A stretch of DNA of 56,502 bases. Origin: an uncultured Oscillospiraceae bacterium (GTDB taxonomy: Bacteria; Bacillota; Clostridia; Oscillospirales; Ruminococcaceae). Where the stretch lies: contig CABUEI010000012.1 of the NCBI GenBank assembly GCA_902490585.1, positions 1-56,502 on the forward strand. The letters are read 5' to 3'. Numbering within the stretch: position 1 is the stretch's first letter; each line of letters opens with the position of its first letter. Positions 17,510-26,276 of this stretch are shown one piece after another. A program made the position numbers and the translations under genes. The notes below the pieces were generated by a model. That model searched no databases, was not told where the DNA came from, and saw only the letters and a program-made list of their open reading frames with translations.

Positions 17510-18838
17510 GCATTTTATTTCTTTGCCGACACAAAAATCACTGCCCGAAGCTTCTGTAATTTGTACAGTAATTATATCCTGTTTCTTTGCGTCACTGCCG
17601 TAGATACGCACGGGAACATACTGCGGAGTAAGACCGTTAGCGTATTCCTCGCTTTCCCTGCGTTGAATAAGCACCTTTTCCGTCTTTCCGACACTTGAGC
17701 GGAAATATTCTTCTTTGAGCTCTTTTGCAAGTGCGCTCATAACGTGATATCGCTTTACGGCTACATCATGAGCAACATGGTCTGTACGCTTTGCTGCAAC
17801 CGTTCCCTCTCTTACAGAGTAGGTGAAAACGTGCATTGTCGCAAAGCCGACTTTTTTTGCAAATTCGCATGACTCTTCAAATTCTTTGTCTGTTTCTCCT
17901 GCAAAGCCTACCATGATATCAGTAGTTATGGCGCAGTCGGTGAACGCCTTTCTCAGTCTTACGACTATATCATAATATTCATCGGGCGTGTAGTGTCTGT
18001 TCATACGTTTTAATGTTGCGGCGCTTCCCGACTGGAGCGACAGATGAAAGTGCGGACAGAGCTTTTTCTGTGCTGCCATTCTTGCTATATCCTCATCGGT
18101 AATCAGTTCCGGCTCAAGCGATGACAAACGTACACGTTCTACACCGTTAACAGAGCAAACCGCTTCGATTGCGTCCGCAAGCCGAAGTCCGATTTCCTGA
18201 CCGTAGCATGAAAGGTTGATGCCGACAAGTACCATTTCCTTATGACCGCACGAAACCTGGAACTTTGTTTCTTCGATTATATCCTGCAGGGGTCTTGACC
18301 TTACAGAACCTCTCGCTGTAGGGATTATGCAGTAACTGCAGAATCTGTCACAGCCGTCTTCAATCTTTATAAAAGCTCTGGTCTTGCCCATATCTGCGTT
18401 CTTCTGCTTTTCATACTGCTTTTTTACGGGTCTTGGCGGTACGGCTACCTGCTTTATCTTGTTGCCGGTGAACGCATCTATCATTTCCGCAAGCTGTTCC
18501 TTGTGTTCGGTACCGGTTACGATATCTGCCGACAATTTTGCCGCCGTTTCGGGAAAAGCCTGCGGAAAGCAACCTGTCAGAGCAACAATTTTCATAGGGT
18601 CACGGCTCTTGATTTTGTTTATAAGCTGTTTAGCCTTTTTATCGCTGTTTTCGGTTACTGAACAGCTATTTATAATAACGATATCCGCAGAGAAGATATC
18701 GTCGGTTCTTTCATATCCGTGTTCTTCCATAGCCTTGGCTACTGAAGCACTTTCATACTGGTTGACCTTACATCCGAAGGTCTGTACGGTATATCTGATA
18801 ATATCACTTCCATAATAAATTGTGGTAAGTTTCACCAA
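17504..18838 (-). CDS. mtaB: tRNA t6A37 methylthiotransferase MtaB
   Basis: A radical-SAM methylthiotransferase of the MiaB/MtaB family, 444 residues. The N-terminal UPF0004 domain shows the cluster cysteines TFGCKVNQYES, NSCSVTENSD and LTGCFPQ; the radical SAM domain has CDRFCSYCIIP; a C-terminal TRAM-like segment follows. TFGCKVNQ and overall layout favour MtaB (2-methylthio on t6A37 of tRNA-Lys) over MiaB. The start is uncertain: TTG at 18838 (7 nt after GGGAG) or the next codon GTG at 18835; there is no in-frame ATG nearby, and the promoter sits immediately upstream. Confidence 0.92.
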   Translation of the reverse strand: MVKLTTIYYGSDIIRYTVQTFGCKVNQYESASVAKAMEEHGYERTDDIFSADIVIINSCSVTENSDKKAKQLINKIKSRDPMKIVALTGCFPQAFPETAAKLSADIVTGTEHKEQLAEMIDAFTGNKIKQVAVPPRPVKKQYEKQKNADMGKTRAFIKIEDGCDRFCSYCIIPTARGSVRSRPLQDIIEETKFQVSCGHKEMVLVGINLSCYGQEIGLRLADAIEAVCSVNGVERVRLSSLEPELITDEDIARMAAQKKLCPHFHLSLQSGSAATLKRMNRHYTPDEYYDIVVRLRKAFTDCAITTDIMVGFAGETDKEFEESCEFAKKVGFATMHVFTYSVREGTVAAKRTDHVAHDVAVKRYHVMSALAKELKEEYFRSSVGKTEKVLIQRRESEEYANGLTPQYVPVRIYGSDAKKQDIITVQITEASGSDFCVGKEIKCL

Positions 18839-18859
18839 AAGTAAACTCCCGACAGATTA

Positions 18860-18888
18860 ATTATACTTTATTATTACGAATTTTGCAA
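18860..18888 (-). promoter_or_regulatory. mtaB promoter
   Basis: Minus strand TTGCAA (18888-18883), 17-nt spacer, TATAAT (18865-18860). The predicted transcript starts only about 15 nt before the start codon, which supports a start at 18838 or 18835. Confidence 0.75.
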
Positions 18889-18917
18889 GTTACGGCGTGT
18901 TTTTGACAATAATACTC

Positions 18918-18975
18918 TTGACCGTACCATGAAATGTGCTATTATATAGCTGTAAGGAGCGATAAGCACTTACAG
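18918..18975 (+). promoter_or_regulatory. Possible second upstream promoter and hairpin before the HPr-like gene
   Basis: TTGACC (18919-18924), a 16-nt spacer and TATTAT form a promoter-like element; just downstream CTGTAAG (18950-18956) can pair with CTTACAG (18969-18975). The transcript would have a leader of over 150 nt before the HPr-like gene. No known RNA family was recognised here. Confidence 0.35.
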
Positions 18976-19055
18976 ATAGAAGGCGGTTAAAGGGAAATCA
19001 AGCTAACGGTTATCTCTCCGATTGAAAAATTTAAGTAAATTCAGTTAAAAAGTAA

Positions 19056-19084
19056 TTGACAACCGCCTTACATTTTGGTAAAAT
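19056..19084 (+). promoter_or_regulatory. Promoter of the HPr-like gene
   Basis: TTGACA at 19056-19061, a 17-nt spacer and TAAAAT at 19079-19084. The -35 box is a perfect consensus, suggesting strong expression. Confidence 0.78.
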
Positions 19085-19132
19085 GAAATCAATCGGACAG
19101 GAAAGCCGAAATATGAAAGGTAGGTTTTTTGT

Positions 19133-19363
19133 ATGAAAACAGCTAATATCAGAATCAATACTATCGAAGACGTTAAGAATTTCGTAACTACAGTTACAAA
19201 GTGCAACTACGATGTAGATATCGTAAGCGGCAGATATGCAATTGACGCTAAGTCAATCATGGGTATATTCAGCTTAGATCTTTCTAAGCCTCTGGAACTC
19301 CGTGTTCACAGCGATGACTGCGATGAGCTTATGGCTGAGCTTGATAAGTACATCATCAAGTAA
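19133..19363 (+). CDS. HPr-family protein lacking the phospho-histidine
   Basis: A 76-residue HPr-fold protein. The regulatory helix region is kept: AKSIMGIFSLDL, with Ser41 at the place of HPr Ser46, the HPr-kinase site. The GLHARPA active loop is replaced by NTIEDVKNFV, so there is no His15 or Arg17 and no PTS phosphotransfer is possible. This resembles Crh of Bacillus in principle (Ser46 kept, His15 lost) but is more divergent. A regulatory role in carbon control is inferred. It stands alone between its own promoter and terminator; the ribosome site is GAAAGG. Confidence 0.85.
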   Translation: MKTANIRINTIEDVKNFVTTVTKCNYDVDIVSGRYAIDAKSIMGIFSLDLSKPLELRVHSDDCDELMAELDKYIIK

Positions 19364-19381
19364 TTAATTCTTAATAGCAAG

Positions 19382-19418
19382 AGCCGCCGTGCAGAAATGC
19401 ACGGCGGCTTAGTTTTTG
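19382..19418 (+). terminator. Terminator after the HPr-like gene
   Basis: A perfect 12-bp stem AGCCGCCGTGCA / TGCACGGCGGCT with a GAAA loop, followed by TAGTTTTTG. It also separates the convergent operon ending at 19421. Confidence 0.92.
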
Positions 19419-19420
19419 CC

Positions 19421-20542
19421 TTATTCAGTTACTGTGATCGAGTTTGCGTACTTTATCTTGCAGAGAATGGTATTTTTATCTCCCGAAAGCATTCCGACAC
19501 GGCTGCCGTTTGAGTAGATAATATCACCGTTTTCAAGCAGTCTGTAGTCCATGATACGTTTTTTTATAACGGTTTCGTTTCCGCTCTTGTCACGTTTTAC
19601 AAGCTCCCAGTCGGACGGGATCACACCGTCGTCCGAATTTGCGTTAAGCTGTTTCTCAGCCTTTATCATATTACCCTCGATAAAAGCTTCACGCTCATCG
19701 GCTGTCTTGCTTTTGGCAGGATTTTTACCGCCTGTGCGCAAAGGTTCTCCGCCGAACGCCATTGAAAATACACTTAAAAATCCGCCGATAGCTTTGATTA
19801 TCCTGACAGGGAACAGCAGTATATCAACAAGCAGATTGCCTTTCTGCTTTGTGGAAACGTATTTTCTTCTTATGTAATACATGTTGCCGTCAGCGTCGTC
19901 CTGCGGTTTTATACAGTCATATCCGTCCTCGGCGATAAACTCATCTATAGTACCGCTTCGTGTATCGTAAAGACATATCGTACACGGACTTTTCTCTGCA
20001 ACGCTTCCGCTTCTGTCAGTTGCAAAGCCCATTGCCGTATAATAGATTATATCGCTGTTACGGCGTGAGATAAACGGGTGTGTTTCGCTTGTAAAGCCCT
20101 CGGTAAGCTGATTGAAACTTCCGTTATCGGTATCTACAAGTGCAATATGATTTTCATAATGCCCGTTTCCTGCACTGACAACGCATTTTCCACCGTTACA
20201 ATCAATATTGTTGATAATCTCTTCACGGTTGGCAAAGATATAGGTTTCGCCCTCGCTGTCCTTGAAATACATTCCTCCGACATTATCGGCAAAAGTGGTA
20301 TATATCAGCTTGTCACCGCAGGCACCGATGCCTTTTAACATTCTGAAAGCTTCTTCTTCGCCGTATTCCTTAGGCTCAACACCCATAAACTTAGCACCCT
20401 TGCCGGTGGTTTTCCATTCGTCACGGGCTTTCATCTTCCGCACTGCGTCACGGTAGCTTTCCACACGCTCACAGGGAACACGCTGTTCCTTGCCGTTTTC
20501 AATGCGGTAAAGCTCACCCTCTGATAAGCAGTAAATATTCAT
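19421..20542 (-). CDS. Hypothetical propeller-like protein
   Basis: A 373-residue protein with no signal peptide. Its sequence is built of short beta-strand repeats (for example NIYCLSEGELYRIENGK, DIIYYTAMGFATD, GNMYYIRRKY, GDIIYSNGSRVG) that look like the blades of a beta-propeller of the DUF5050 / TolB-like sort, interrupted at about 245-275 by a hydrophobic stretch LLVDILLFPVRIIKAIGGFL that may contact the membrane. No catalytic motif was recognised. It is last in the operon, 17 nt after araD; GGGGG precedes the ATG. Function unknown. Confidence 0.75.
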   Translation of the reverse strand: MNIYCLSEGELYRIENGKEQRVPCERVESYRDAVRKMKARDEWKTTGKGAKFMGVEPKEYGEEEAFRMLKGIGACGDKLIYTTFADNVGGMYFKDSEGETYIFANREEIINNIDCNGGKCVVSAGNGHYENHIALVDTDNGSFNQLTEGFTSETHPFISRRNSDIIYYTAMGFATDRSGSVAEKSPCTICLYDTRSGTIDEFIAEDGYDCIKPQDDADGNMYYIRRKYVSTKQKGNLLVDILLFPVRIIKAIGGFLSVFSMAFGGEPLRTGGKNPAKSKTADEREAFIEGNMIKAEKQLNANSDDGVIPSDWELVKRDKSGNETVIKKRIMDYRLLENGDIIYSNGSRVGMLSGDKNTILCKIKYANSITVTE

Positions 20543-20559
20543 ATTATTTCCCCCGAAGT

Positions 20560-21255
20560 TTATTTCTGTCCGTAGTAAGCGTTGGCACCGTGCTTTCTCA
20601 GATAGTGCTTGTCCAGAAGTTCCTGCTGCATAGGTTCAATATTCTTATTAAGCAGGAGATTGAACATAGCCATCTTTGCGACATTTTCAAGTACGACCGC
20701 ATTGTGTACAGCTTCTGTTGCGTCTTTGCCCCAGGCGAAAGGACCGTGAGAGTGTACGTTTACGGCAGGAACTGCATTCGGATCAATACCACGCTTTTTG
20801 AATGTATCAATTATTATCGTTCCTGTTTCCTTTTCGTATTCACCGCCGATAGCTTCGGGAGTCATTTTGTCGGTGCAGGGAATAGCTCCGTAGAAGTAGT
20901 CACCGTGCGTAGTGCCGAGTGCGGGAATGTCAAGTCCGCTCTGTGCGAAAGTGGTACTCCACTGTGAATGAGTGTGCACTATACCGCCGATATCCTTGAA
21001 TGCCTTGTACAGTTCAAGATGTGTAGGTGTGTCGCTTGACGGTCTTAAATCACCCTCAACCTGCTCGCCGTCAAGAGTAAGCACAACAAGATCGTCAACC
21101 GTCATATTGTTGTATTCCACTCCGGAGGGCTTTATTACAACAAGACCTCTTTCACGGTCAATACCCGATACATTGCCCCATGTGAATGTAACAAGGTTGT
21201 ACTTCGGAAGTAAAAGGTTTGCGTCAAGTACCTGCTTTTTGAGTTTCTTTAACAT
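20560..21255 (-). CDS. araD: L-ribulose-5-phosphate 4-epimerase
   Basis: The 231-residue class II aldolase-fold enzyme converts L-ribulose 5-phosphate to D-xylulose 5-phosphate, the last arabinose-specific step. Metal and substrate motifs: TWGNVSGID, KPSGVEYN, SSDTPTHLELY, the metal histidines in VHTHSQW and in NVHSHGPFAWG, and the late KHYLRKHGANAYYGQK tail, all as in AraD. It lies within a membrane-protein operon rather than with araA/araB, 21 nt after the YcxB-like gene. The ribosome site is AGGAG. Confidence 0.95.
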   Translation of the reverse strand: MLKKLKKQVLDANLLLPKYNLVTFTWGNVSGIDRERGLVVIKPSGVEYNNMTVDDLVVLTLDGEQVEGDLRPSSDTPTHLELYKAFKDIGGIVHTHSQWSTTFAQSGLDIPALGTTHGDYFYGAIPCTDKMTPEAIGGEYEKETGTIIIDTFKKRGIDPNAVPAVNVHSHGPFAWGKDATEAVHNAVVLENVAKMAMFNLLLNKNIEPMQQELLDKHYLRKHGANAYYGQK

Positions 21256-21276
21256 ATTGCTTATTTCTCCTGTTTA

Positions 21277-21795
21277 TTACTTGCATTTTTTAATGAACCT
21301 GCCGTCCATTTTCTTTGTGAAATAGTTTCTTGTATTCAGTATTTCCTGCGGTGTCAGCTGATTTTTCGGCAGACAGAACGCAAGGTCGTGTCTGAAATAT
21401 ATAATGAAGCACTTTTCAATTTCGTATATCTTGAAAATAGTGTTCCACTGTGCATTGATGTCTGTAGCGGTTCTTCCGCCGAACACTTTTACCGACGTAG
21501 TATCATAACTGAAAGTACGCTTTGCGTTAAGTACCACTTTGCCGTACTTTATGCCGTCTTTTGCTTTCTTTGATATAAGAAGAATATCGGTGAGAATTAC
21601 CGCAACACAAATAAGGCACACTGCTGACGAAATATACAGCGGTATGACCCCTGCGAGCCCGATAACAAGAACTGTCACAGAAAGCAACGCCATAACGATA
21701 AACAGAATATTGTTGGACTTTTTAAGCGTATATTCCGTAAAATTCACTAATGTGCGGTAGTCCTCCGCAGTAGTTGTTATTTCCTTTGAAAACAT
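21277..21795 (-). CDS. YcxB-like membrane protein
   Basis: A 172-residue protein with two adjacent membrane helices (about residues 30-75) and a C-terminal beta-rich domain (SYDTTSVKVFGGRTATDINAQWNTI, then IYEIEKCFIIYF and PKNQLTPQEI) typical of the YcxB-like C-terminal domain. The function of the family is unknown. The gene begins 3 nt after the NfeD-like gene ends, so translation is probably coupled. Confidence 0.8.
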   Translation of the reverse strand: MFSKEITTTAEDYRTLVNFTEYTLKKSNNILFIVMALLSVTVLVIGLAGVIPLYISSAVCLICVAVILTDILLISKKAKDGIKYGKVVLNAKRTFSYDTTSVKVFGGRTATDINAQWNTIFKIYEIEKCFIIYFRHDLAFCLPKNQLTPQEILNTRNYFTKKMDGRFIKKCK

Positions 21796-21798
21796 TAA

Positions 21799-22473
21799 TT
21801 ATTCTTCTTTCTCTGTTTTATATGTATCTGCTTTTTTTGTTCTTACAAAGCTGTCATTTTGTCTTTTAGGTGACGGCGTTTTATCACTTTCGGATTTTGT
21901 CGCAGGTGTTTGTTCTTCATCAAGGATTTTATATATTTCGTCCTTTTTCTGAACGAACAACAGCTCGTCTTCGCCTGTGACTACATCGACCTTTTCTCCT
22001 GCCTCTATATCGGTATGATACACCGATATCGCATCGAAACGGTAGCTTATGCCCTCATATTTCACTCTTACCTTGCCGTAGCCGTTACCGCCTATATTTT
22101 CAAGTGCGGTAGCTTCATATCCTGTAAGGTCATCCGGCTTTGGTGCCTTGCCGTTTACAAATCGTTTTACGGCAAGGGAGAGGAAGTGAGTGCCGATAAA
22201 GTTCACGATCAAGCCCATTGCTATATCGGCAGGTACGATAAAGCACCACGGAAGTGACAGCGGCAACAGCAAAAGTCCGAAATATCCGAACACTGCCATA
22301 AATACCGCATAGCCGTATATTCCTTGCGGTATGAACTGTTCAATCGGTATTGTTTTGCCCTTTGGCAGTTTGAAACCGAGATTGATTTTAAGCCTGAAGA
22401 ACAACAGCATTACAAGCAATCCGCATATTCCGACCGTACCGAGTACAGCACATACTATAAACAGTACACGCAT
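21799..22473 (-). CDS. NfeD-like membrane protein
   Basis: A 224-residue protein with an N-terminal helix (1-28), two or three further helices (about 50-110), then a small beta-barrel-like domain (about 118-170: LTGYEATALENIGGNGYGKV through VDVVTGEDELLFVQK) of the NfeD OB-fold type, and a charged, disordered tail. NfeD proteins usually partner stomatin/flotillin-like proteins; none is seen here. It starts 1 nt after the CorC/HlyC-type gene stops; AAGGA precedes the ATG. Confidence 0.75.
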   Translation of the reverse strand: MRVLFIVCAVLGTVGICGLLVMLLFFRLKINLGFKLPKGKTIPIEQFIPQGIYGYAVFMAVFGYFGLLLLPLSLPWCFIVPADIAMGLIVNFIGTHFLSLAVKRFVNGKAPKPDDLTGYEATALENIGGNGYGKVRVKYEGISYRFDAISVYHTDIEAGEKVDVVTGEDELLFVQKKDEIYKILDEEQTPATKSESDKTPSPKRQNDSFVRTKKADTYKTEKEE

Positions 22474-22474
22474 A

Positions 22475-23752
22475 TTATTCCTTGCTTTCAGGTTTTGGCA
22501 GAACGGTAAGGCGAACCTTTACTATTCTGCGTTCACTGACTTTGAGAACAGTTATTCTGAAATCATCGGTAGTAACGCTTTCGCTTGTTTCGGGAATTTT
22601 ACCGAACAGTTCAAGCACCCAGCCGCCGACTGTCTTTGCGTTACCCTCTATTTTGGGGTTATCGCCTGTACGGTTGTGCCAGTACCGCCTGAAAGCAGTG
22701 ATTGAAACATCGCCGTTTACGTTGAACTCGTTTTCCGATACAAAAGTTACAGGGGCTACAATTTCATCGTTTTCGTCCCATATTTCGCCGACAAGCTGTT
22801 CGAGTATGTCTTCAAGAGTAACTATACCGAGCGTTCCGCCGTACTGGTCGAGTACGACAGCCATATGTACCTTGTCCTTCTGCATCTGCTTCATTATATC
22901 GCTTATCTTCATCAGATGAGGAACATAGTGAATCTCCTGCATTATATCACGCAGTAAGAACGTTTCTTCATCTTTTTTAGTAAGATATTTCTTGAAAAAG
23001 TCTTTCTGGCTCACAAAGCCGATTATATGGTCGATAGAGCCTTCGTAAACGGGAAGTCTTGAATATTCCTCGTTGATGAAGGTTTCCTTTACTGTTTCAA
23101 TATCTTCGTTTACATCGACCGCAATGACGTCTACACGGTGAGTGATTATCTCATCAACTACCGTTTCGTCAAATTCAAGAGCAGACTTTACAAGGTCACG
23201 CTCCTGTTCTTCAAGTACGCCCTCATCCTCGATTTCGTCTATTATAGCCATAAGCTCCTGTTCTGTTACGGTAACCTCCTTCTTGTTGCCGAACAGCTTG
23301 TTTGCGAGCTTTTTAAGCAGTATAAATAAAGCCGACAGGGGAGTGAATATGAATGTAAGGAATGTGATTATTCCGCTCGTTGCGACCGTCATCCCTTCTG
23401 AGTGGTCTTTCGCAAGGCTTTTCGGCATTACTTCGCCGAATGTGAGTATCACAAGCGTCAGGACAACAGTTGAAACAAGAGCCGCATTATCCGGACCTAC
23501 TATTGCGGTAGCAAGTATTGTACCGAGTGAAGACGCTGTTATGTTTACTATGTTGTTGCCTATAAGAATTGTTGTGATTACCTTATCATACTTGTCGAGC
23601 AGTTTGAGTGCCATTTTAGCACCCTTTGAACCGCTTTCTGCCATGCTTTTCAGTCGTATGCGGTTTGCACCTGTAAGGGCTGTTTCGCTTGCCGAAAAGA
23701 ATGATGAACAGGCAATCATTACTATTATAATTATGAGCAGTTGTATTTCCAT
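22475..23752 (-). CDS. CorC/HlyC-family (CNNM-type) membrane protein with CBS pair
   Basis: Domains: a four-helix CNNM/DUF21 membrane domain (about 1-185, starting MEIQLLIIIIVMIACSSFF and with the family motif SASETALTGANRIRL), two CBS domains (about 200-320, RVDVIAVDVNEDIET and LMKISDIMKQMQ), and a C-terminal CorC_HlyC domain (about 335-420). Members are implicated in magnesium or cobalt efflux/homeostasis; the hemolysin label is historic. I start at the internal ATG 23752 because residues before it lack membrane-domain homology, though the GAGG site is 13 nt away; an upstream in-frame start at 23800 remains possible. First gene of a tightly packed five-gene operon. Confidence 0.9.
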   Translation of the reverse strand: MEIQLLIIIIVMIACSSFFSASETALTGANRIRLKSMAESGSKGAKMALKLLDKYDKVITTILIGNNIVNITASSLGTILATAIVGPDNAALVSTVVLTLVILTFGEVMPKSLAKDHSEGMTVATSGIITFLTFIFTPLSALFILLKKLANKLFGNKKEVTVTEQELMAIIDEIEDEGVLEEQERDLVKSALEFDETVVDEIITHRVDVIAVDVNEDIETVKETFINEEYSRLPVYEGSIDHIIGFVSQKDFFKKYLTKKDEETFLLRDIMQEIHYVPHLMKISDIMKQMQKDKVHMAVVLDQYGGTLGIVTLEDILEQLVGEIWDENDEIVAPVTFVSENEFNVNGDVSITAFRRYWHNRTGDNPKIEGNAKTVGGWVLELFGKIPETSESVTTDDFRITVLKVSERRIVKVRLTVLPKPESKE

Positions 23753-23779
23753 ACAGTTAAATATACCTCGTCTTGTTAA

Positions 23780-23816
23780 AAGTTTAAAAGCGGTGTGCAA
23801 AACCTGAAACCGCTCT
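23780..23816 (-). other. Hairpin with T run in the leader of the CorC-NfeD operon (possible attenuator)
   Basis: On the minus strand AGCGGT pairs with ACCGCT across a loop of about 14 nt and is followed by TTTT, between the operon promoter and the first gene. It could be an attenuator-type terminator, but the stem is only 6 bp and no known metal riboswitch consensus was seen. Confidence 0.35.
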
Positions 23817-23832
23817 GACTATATACATATTT

Positions 23833-23861
23833 ATATTACCATATCTGTGGCAAACGGTCAA
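23833..23861 (-). promoter_or_regulatory. Promoter of the CorC-NfeD-YcxB-AraD operon
   Basis: Minus strand TTGACC (23861-23856), a 17-nt spacer, TAATAT (23838-23833), about 80 nt before the ATG at 23752. Confidence 0.65.
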
Positions 23862-23919
23862 TATCTTTATCCGAAATTTTACTTTTTCATTAAAATATGA
23901 ACACTATTTTCTTTAACTA

Positions 23920-23948
23920 TTGAATTTTATTTGGCAATTTGCTATAAT
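23920..23948 (+). promoter_or_regulatory. Promoter of the GH26 gene
   Basis: TTGAAT at 23920-23925, a 17-nt spacer and a perfect TATAAT at 23943-23948, about 70 nt before the ATG at 24018. Confidence 0.75.
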
Positions 23949-24017
23949 TAGCTTATGCGGATTAAATTCCGAAAAAACTAAAGACTAAATTAAGCTAAAA
24001 GTGAAAGGAACTTATCA

Positions 24018-25388
24018 ATGAAGAGAATACTGGCGGCAATTCTTGCCATGTCGCTCGTACTGTCCATGACAGCCTGCAACGGTAATGAAACATCAGGTAA
24101 TGCAGACAGCGGCAGTGCATCAAATGAGAGCACAACAGACAACAACACAGAGCAGAAGCTCCGTTCAAATCCCATTGCGGTCGATGCAGACGGCAACATA
24201 GATATGGACGTTGCGTTAAAATATGAAACAGACGTTGACGCACTGGTTAAAAAGCTCGAGGCAAAGACTCCCGACGGTTCAAAGCCTGTTTCAGAGAATA
24301 CAAATGAAGAAACACTCGAACTTTTCAACTATCTTAAAAGTGTGTACGGAAAGCAGATCATAGCAGGTCAGCAGTATTCCGATGCAAATCAGTTCGAGAA
24401 TATAATGTATTACAACACAACAGGCGATATGCCTGCCATTATGGGTTTTGACTTCCTTTATGCACAGGGAACGGACACTCCCGATTATACGCAGATTGAA
24501 GAAGCTATCAAGTGGCACAACGAGCAGAACGGTATCGTTACATTCTGCTGGCACTGGAAAGTTCCCGTTGACATTGACGACGACAGCGTAAAGGGTACAG
24601 CGTTCTACAGCGAGGATATACGCAATTTCAGCCTTGAAAATGCGGTTACTCCCGGAACAAAGGAATACAAGGTAATTATCAAGGATATTGATACAATAGC
24701 CCTTTATTTACAGCGTCTTGAAACAGCAGGTGTTCCTGTAATCTGGAGACCTCTCCACGAAGCAAGCGGAACATGGTTCTGGTGGGGCGTTGCAGGCAAG
24801 GAAGACTATGAAAAACAGCTTTATCAGAAGTTATGGTACATTTTATATGACCGTCTTGAAAATTATCACAAGCTGACAAATCTTATCTGGGTGTGGAACG
24901 GTCAGGCTAAGAAATCATCTGTTAACGCAAATACATACGATATCGGAGGTATGGACGTTTATCCCGGTACAGAAAATCATACAGCACAGAACTCATCATA
25001 CAAGACACTTTCCAAGTACACAGATGAAAACGGCAAGATGTCCGCACTGTCTGAAGTCGGCTACATACCAGACCCTGAGGAAGTATTCAAGGCTGACAGT
25101 GAGGTAAAGTGGCTCTATTTCGTTCCGTGGTGCAAGGAGTTTGTTTGTGCATCAAGCGGTTCGGGAGCTGTTATAACCAAGCTCGGAGGTACTCCGTCAG
25201 TTAATACAGACCGTATGTCAGAGGAATTCCTCAAGGGCGTATATTCAAGCGATAAGGTTATCACACTCAGCAAATTACCGGATTTCATGGGTACAACAAA
25301 GAAGATGCCCGAGTTCATCAAGAACTGGCAGTTCAACAATCCAAGTCTTACAATCGAGAATGATAAGCTGACAGCTTACGAGAAGTAA
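24018..25388 (+). CDS. GH26 beta-mannanase lipoprotein
   Basis: The 456-residue protein has a lipoprotein signal (MKRILAAILAMSLVLSMTAC, Cys20 as lipid site) and an Asn/Ser/Thr-rich linker to about residue 60. The GH26 domain (about 95-440) has GKQIIAGQQYSD, MPAIMGFDFLY, TFCWHWKVP, the acid/base Glu248 in WRPLHEASGTWFWW and the nucleophile Glu346 in ALSEVGYIPD. The family mostly hydrolyses beta-1,4-mannans; this one would act at the outer face of the membrane. It is followed after 16 nt by an aldose epimerase. AAAGGA precedes the ATG. Confidence 0.95.
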   Translation: MKRILAAILAMSLVLSMTACNGNETSGNADSGSASNESTTDNNTEQKLRSNPIAVDADGNIDMDVALKYETDVDALVKKLEAKTPDGSKPVSENTNEETLELFNYLKSVYGKQIIAGQQYSDANQFENIMYYNTTGDMPAIMGFDFLYAQGTDTPDYTQIEEAIKWHNEQNGIVTFCWHWKVPVDIDDDSVKGTAFYSEDIRNFSLENAVTPGTKEYKVIIKDIDTIALYLQRLETAGVPVIWRPLHEASGTWFWWGVAGKEDYEKQLYQKLWYILYDRLENYHKLTNLIWVWNGQAKKSSVNANTYDIGGMDVYPGTENHTAQNSSYKTLSKYTDENGKMSALSEVGYIPDPEEVFKADSEVKWLYFVPWCKEFVCASSGSGAVITKLGGTPSVNTDRMSEEFLKGVYSSDKVITLSKLPDFMGTTKKMPEFIKNWQFNNPSLTIENDKLTAYEK

Positions 25389-25404
25389 TCAGCGAGGTAG
25401 CAAA

Positions 25405-26262
25405 ATGACAACAGAGCTTAACACAAAAAATGCAAAAGCTGTTATAGCATCAGAGGGCGCAGAACTTAAATCTCTGGTTATCGGCGGCAGAGAAATAATG
25501 TGGTGCGGAGACCCGGCTTTTTGGGGTAAGACTTCACCTGTTCTTTTCCCGGCAATCGGAAATGTAAAGAACAATAAGACGGTTATAGGCGGTAAGGAAG
25601 TTTCGCTTTCAAAGCACGGTTTTGCTCGTGACAATACTTTTACGGTAGTAAGAAAGAACGGCAATTCGCTTATTCTTCAGTATAAGTACAACCCCGTGAA
25701 AAACGGTTATCCTTACAGCGTTGACCTTGCATTACAGTACAATCTGTTTGATGACAGGATAGAGATATGCTACATTGTATATAACCCCGATTTCGCAAGT
25801 ATACCGTTCTGTATCGGTGCTCACCCTGCTATCGCCTGTGACAACCTTGACAACTGTACTCTGGTTTTTGAAAAGCGTGAGAAAGCGTCAACTCCGGTTA
25901 TGGATCTTGAAACAAGACTGTTCAGAAGCAAAGACAGAATCGAACGCCTTAACGGTTCTTCAAAGCTTCCGTTATCCTACGATATGTTTGATAACGATGT
26001 GGTATACTTTGATGATATCAAGTCAAGAGCGGTAAAGCTCGTTGAGGGCAAAAAGACTCTTGCAAGCATATCTTTTGAAGGTTTTGAAACACTCGGACTG
26101 TGGACACCGGCAGGAAAACGTGCAGGCTTTATCTGCATTGAACCGTGGTGCAGCAGTGACGATTATGATGATGACAGCGGAATTTTTGAAGAGAAGAAGG
26201 GTATTCAGATACTCGGCGGCAAAAAGTTCGCAAGATATAAGATGACAATAAGCGCACAGTAA
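25405..26262 (+). CDS. Aldose 1-epimerase family protein
   Basis: A 285-residue cytoplasmic beta-sandwich protein of the galactose mutarotase / YeaD-LacX-like group: GAELKSLVIGGREIMWCGDP, FPAIGNVKNN, SKHGFARDNTF, and FCIGAHPAI with the family's catalytic-type histidine. It would interconvert alpha and beta anomers of sugars; being 16 nt behind the mannanase, mannose or manno-oligosaccharides are reasonable substrates (inference). GAGG precedes the ATG at 25405. No signal peptide, so it acts after uptake. Confidence 0.9.
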   Translation: MTTELNTKNAKAVIASEGAELKSLVIGGREIMWCGDPAFWGKTSPVLFPAIGNVKNNKTVIGGKEVSLSKHGFARDNTFTVVRKNGNSLILQYKYNPVKNGYPYSVDLALQYNLFDDRIEICYIVYNPDFASIPFCIGAHPAIACDNLDNCTLVFEKREKASTPVMDLETRLFRSKDRIERLNGSSKLPLSYDMFDNDVVYFDDIKSRAVKLVEGKKTLASISFEGFETLGLWTPAGKRAGFICIEPWCSSDDYDDDSGIFEEKKGIQILGGKKFARYKMTISAQ

Positions 26263-26276
26263 CAGTAAAATATGAT

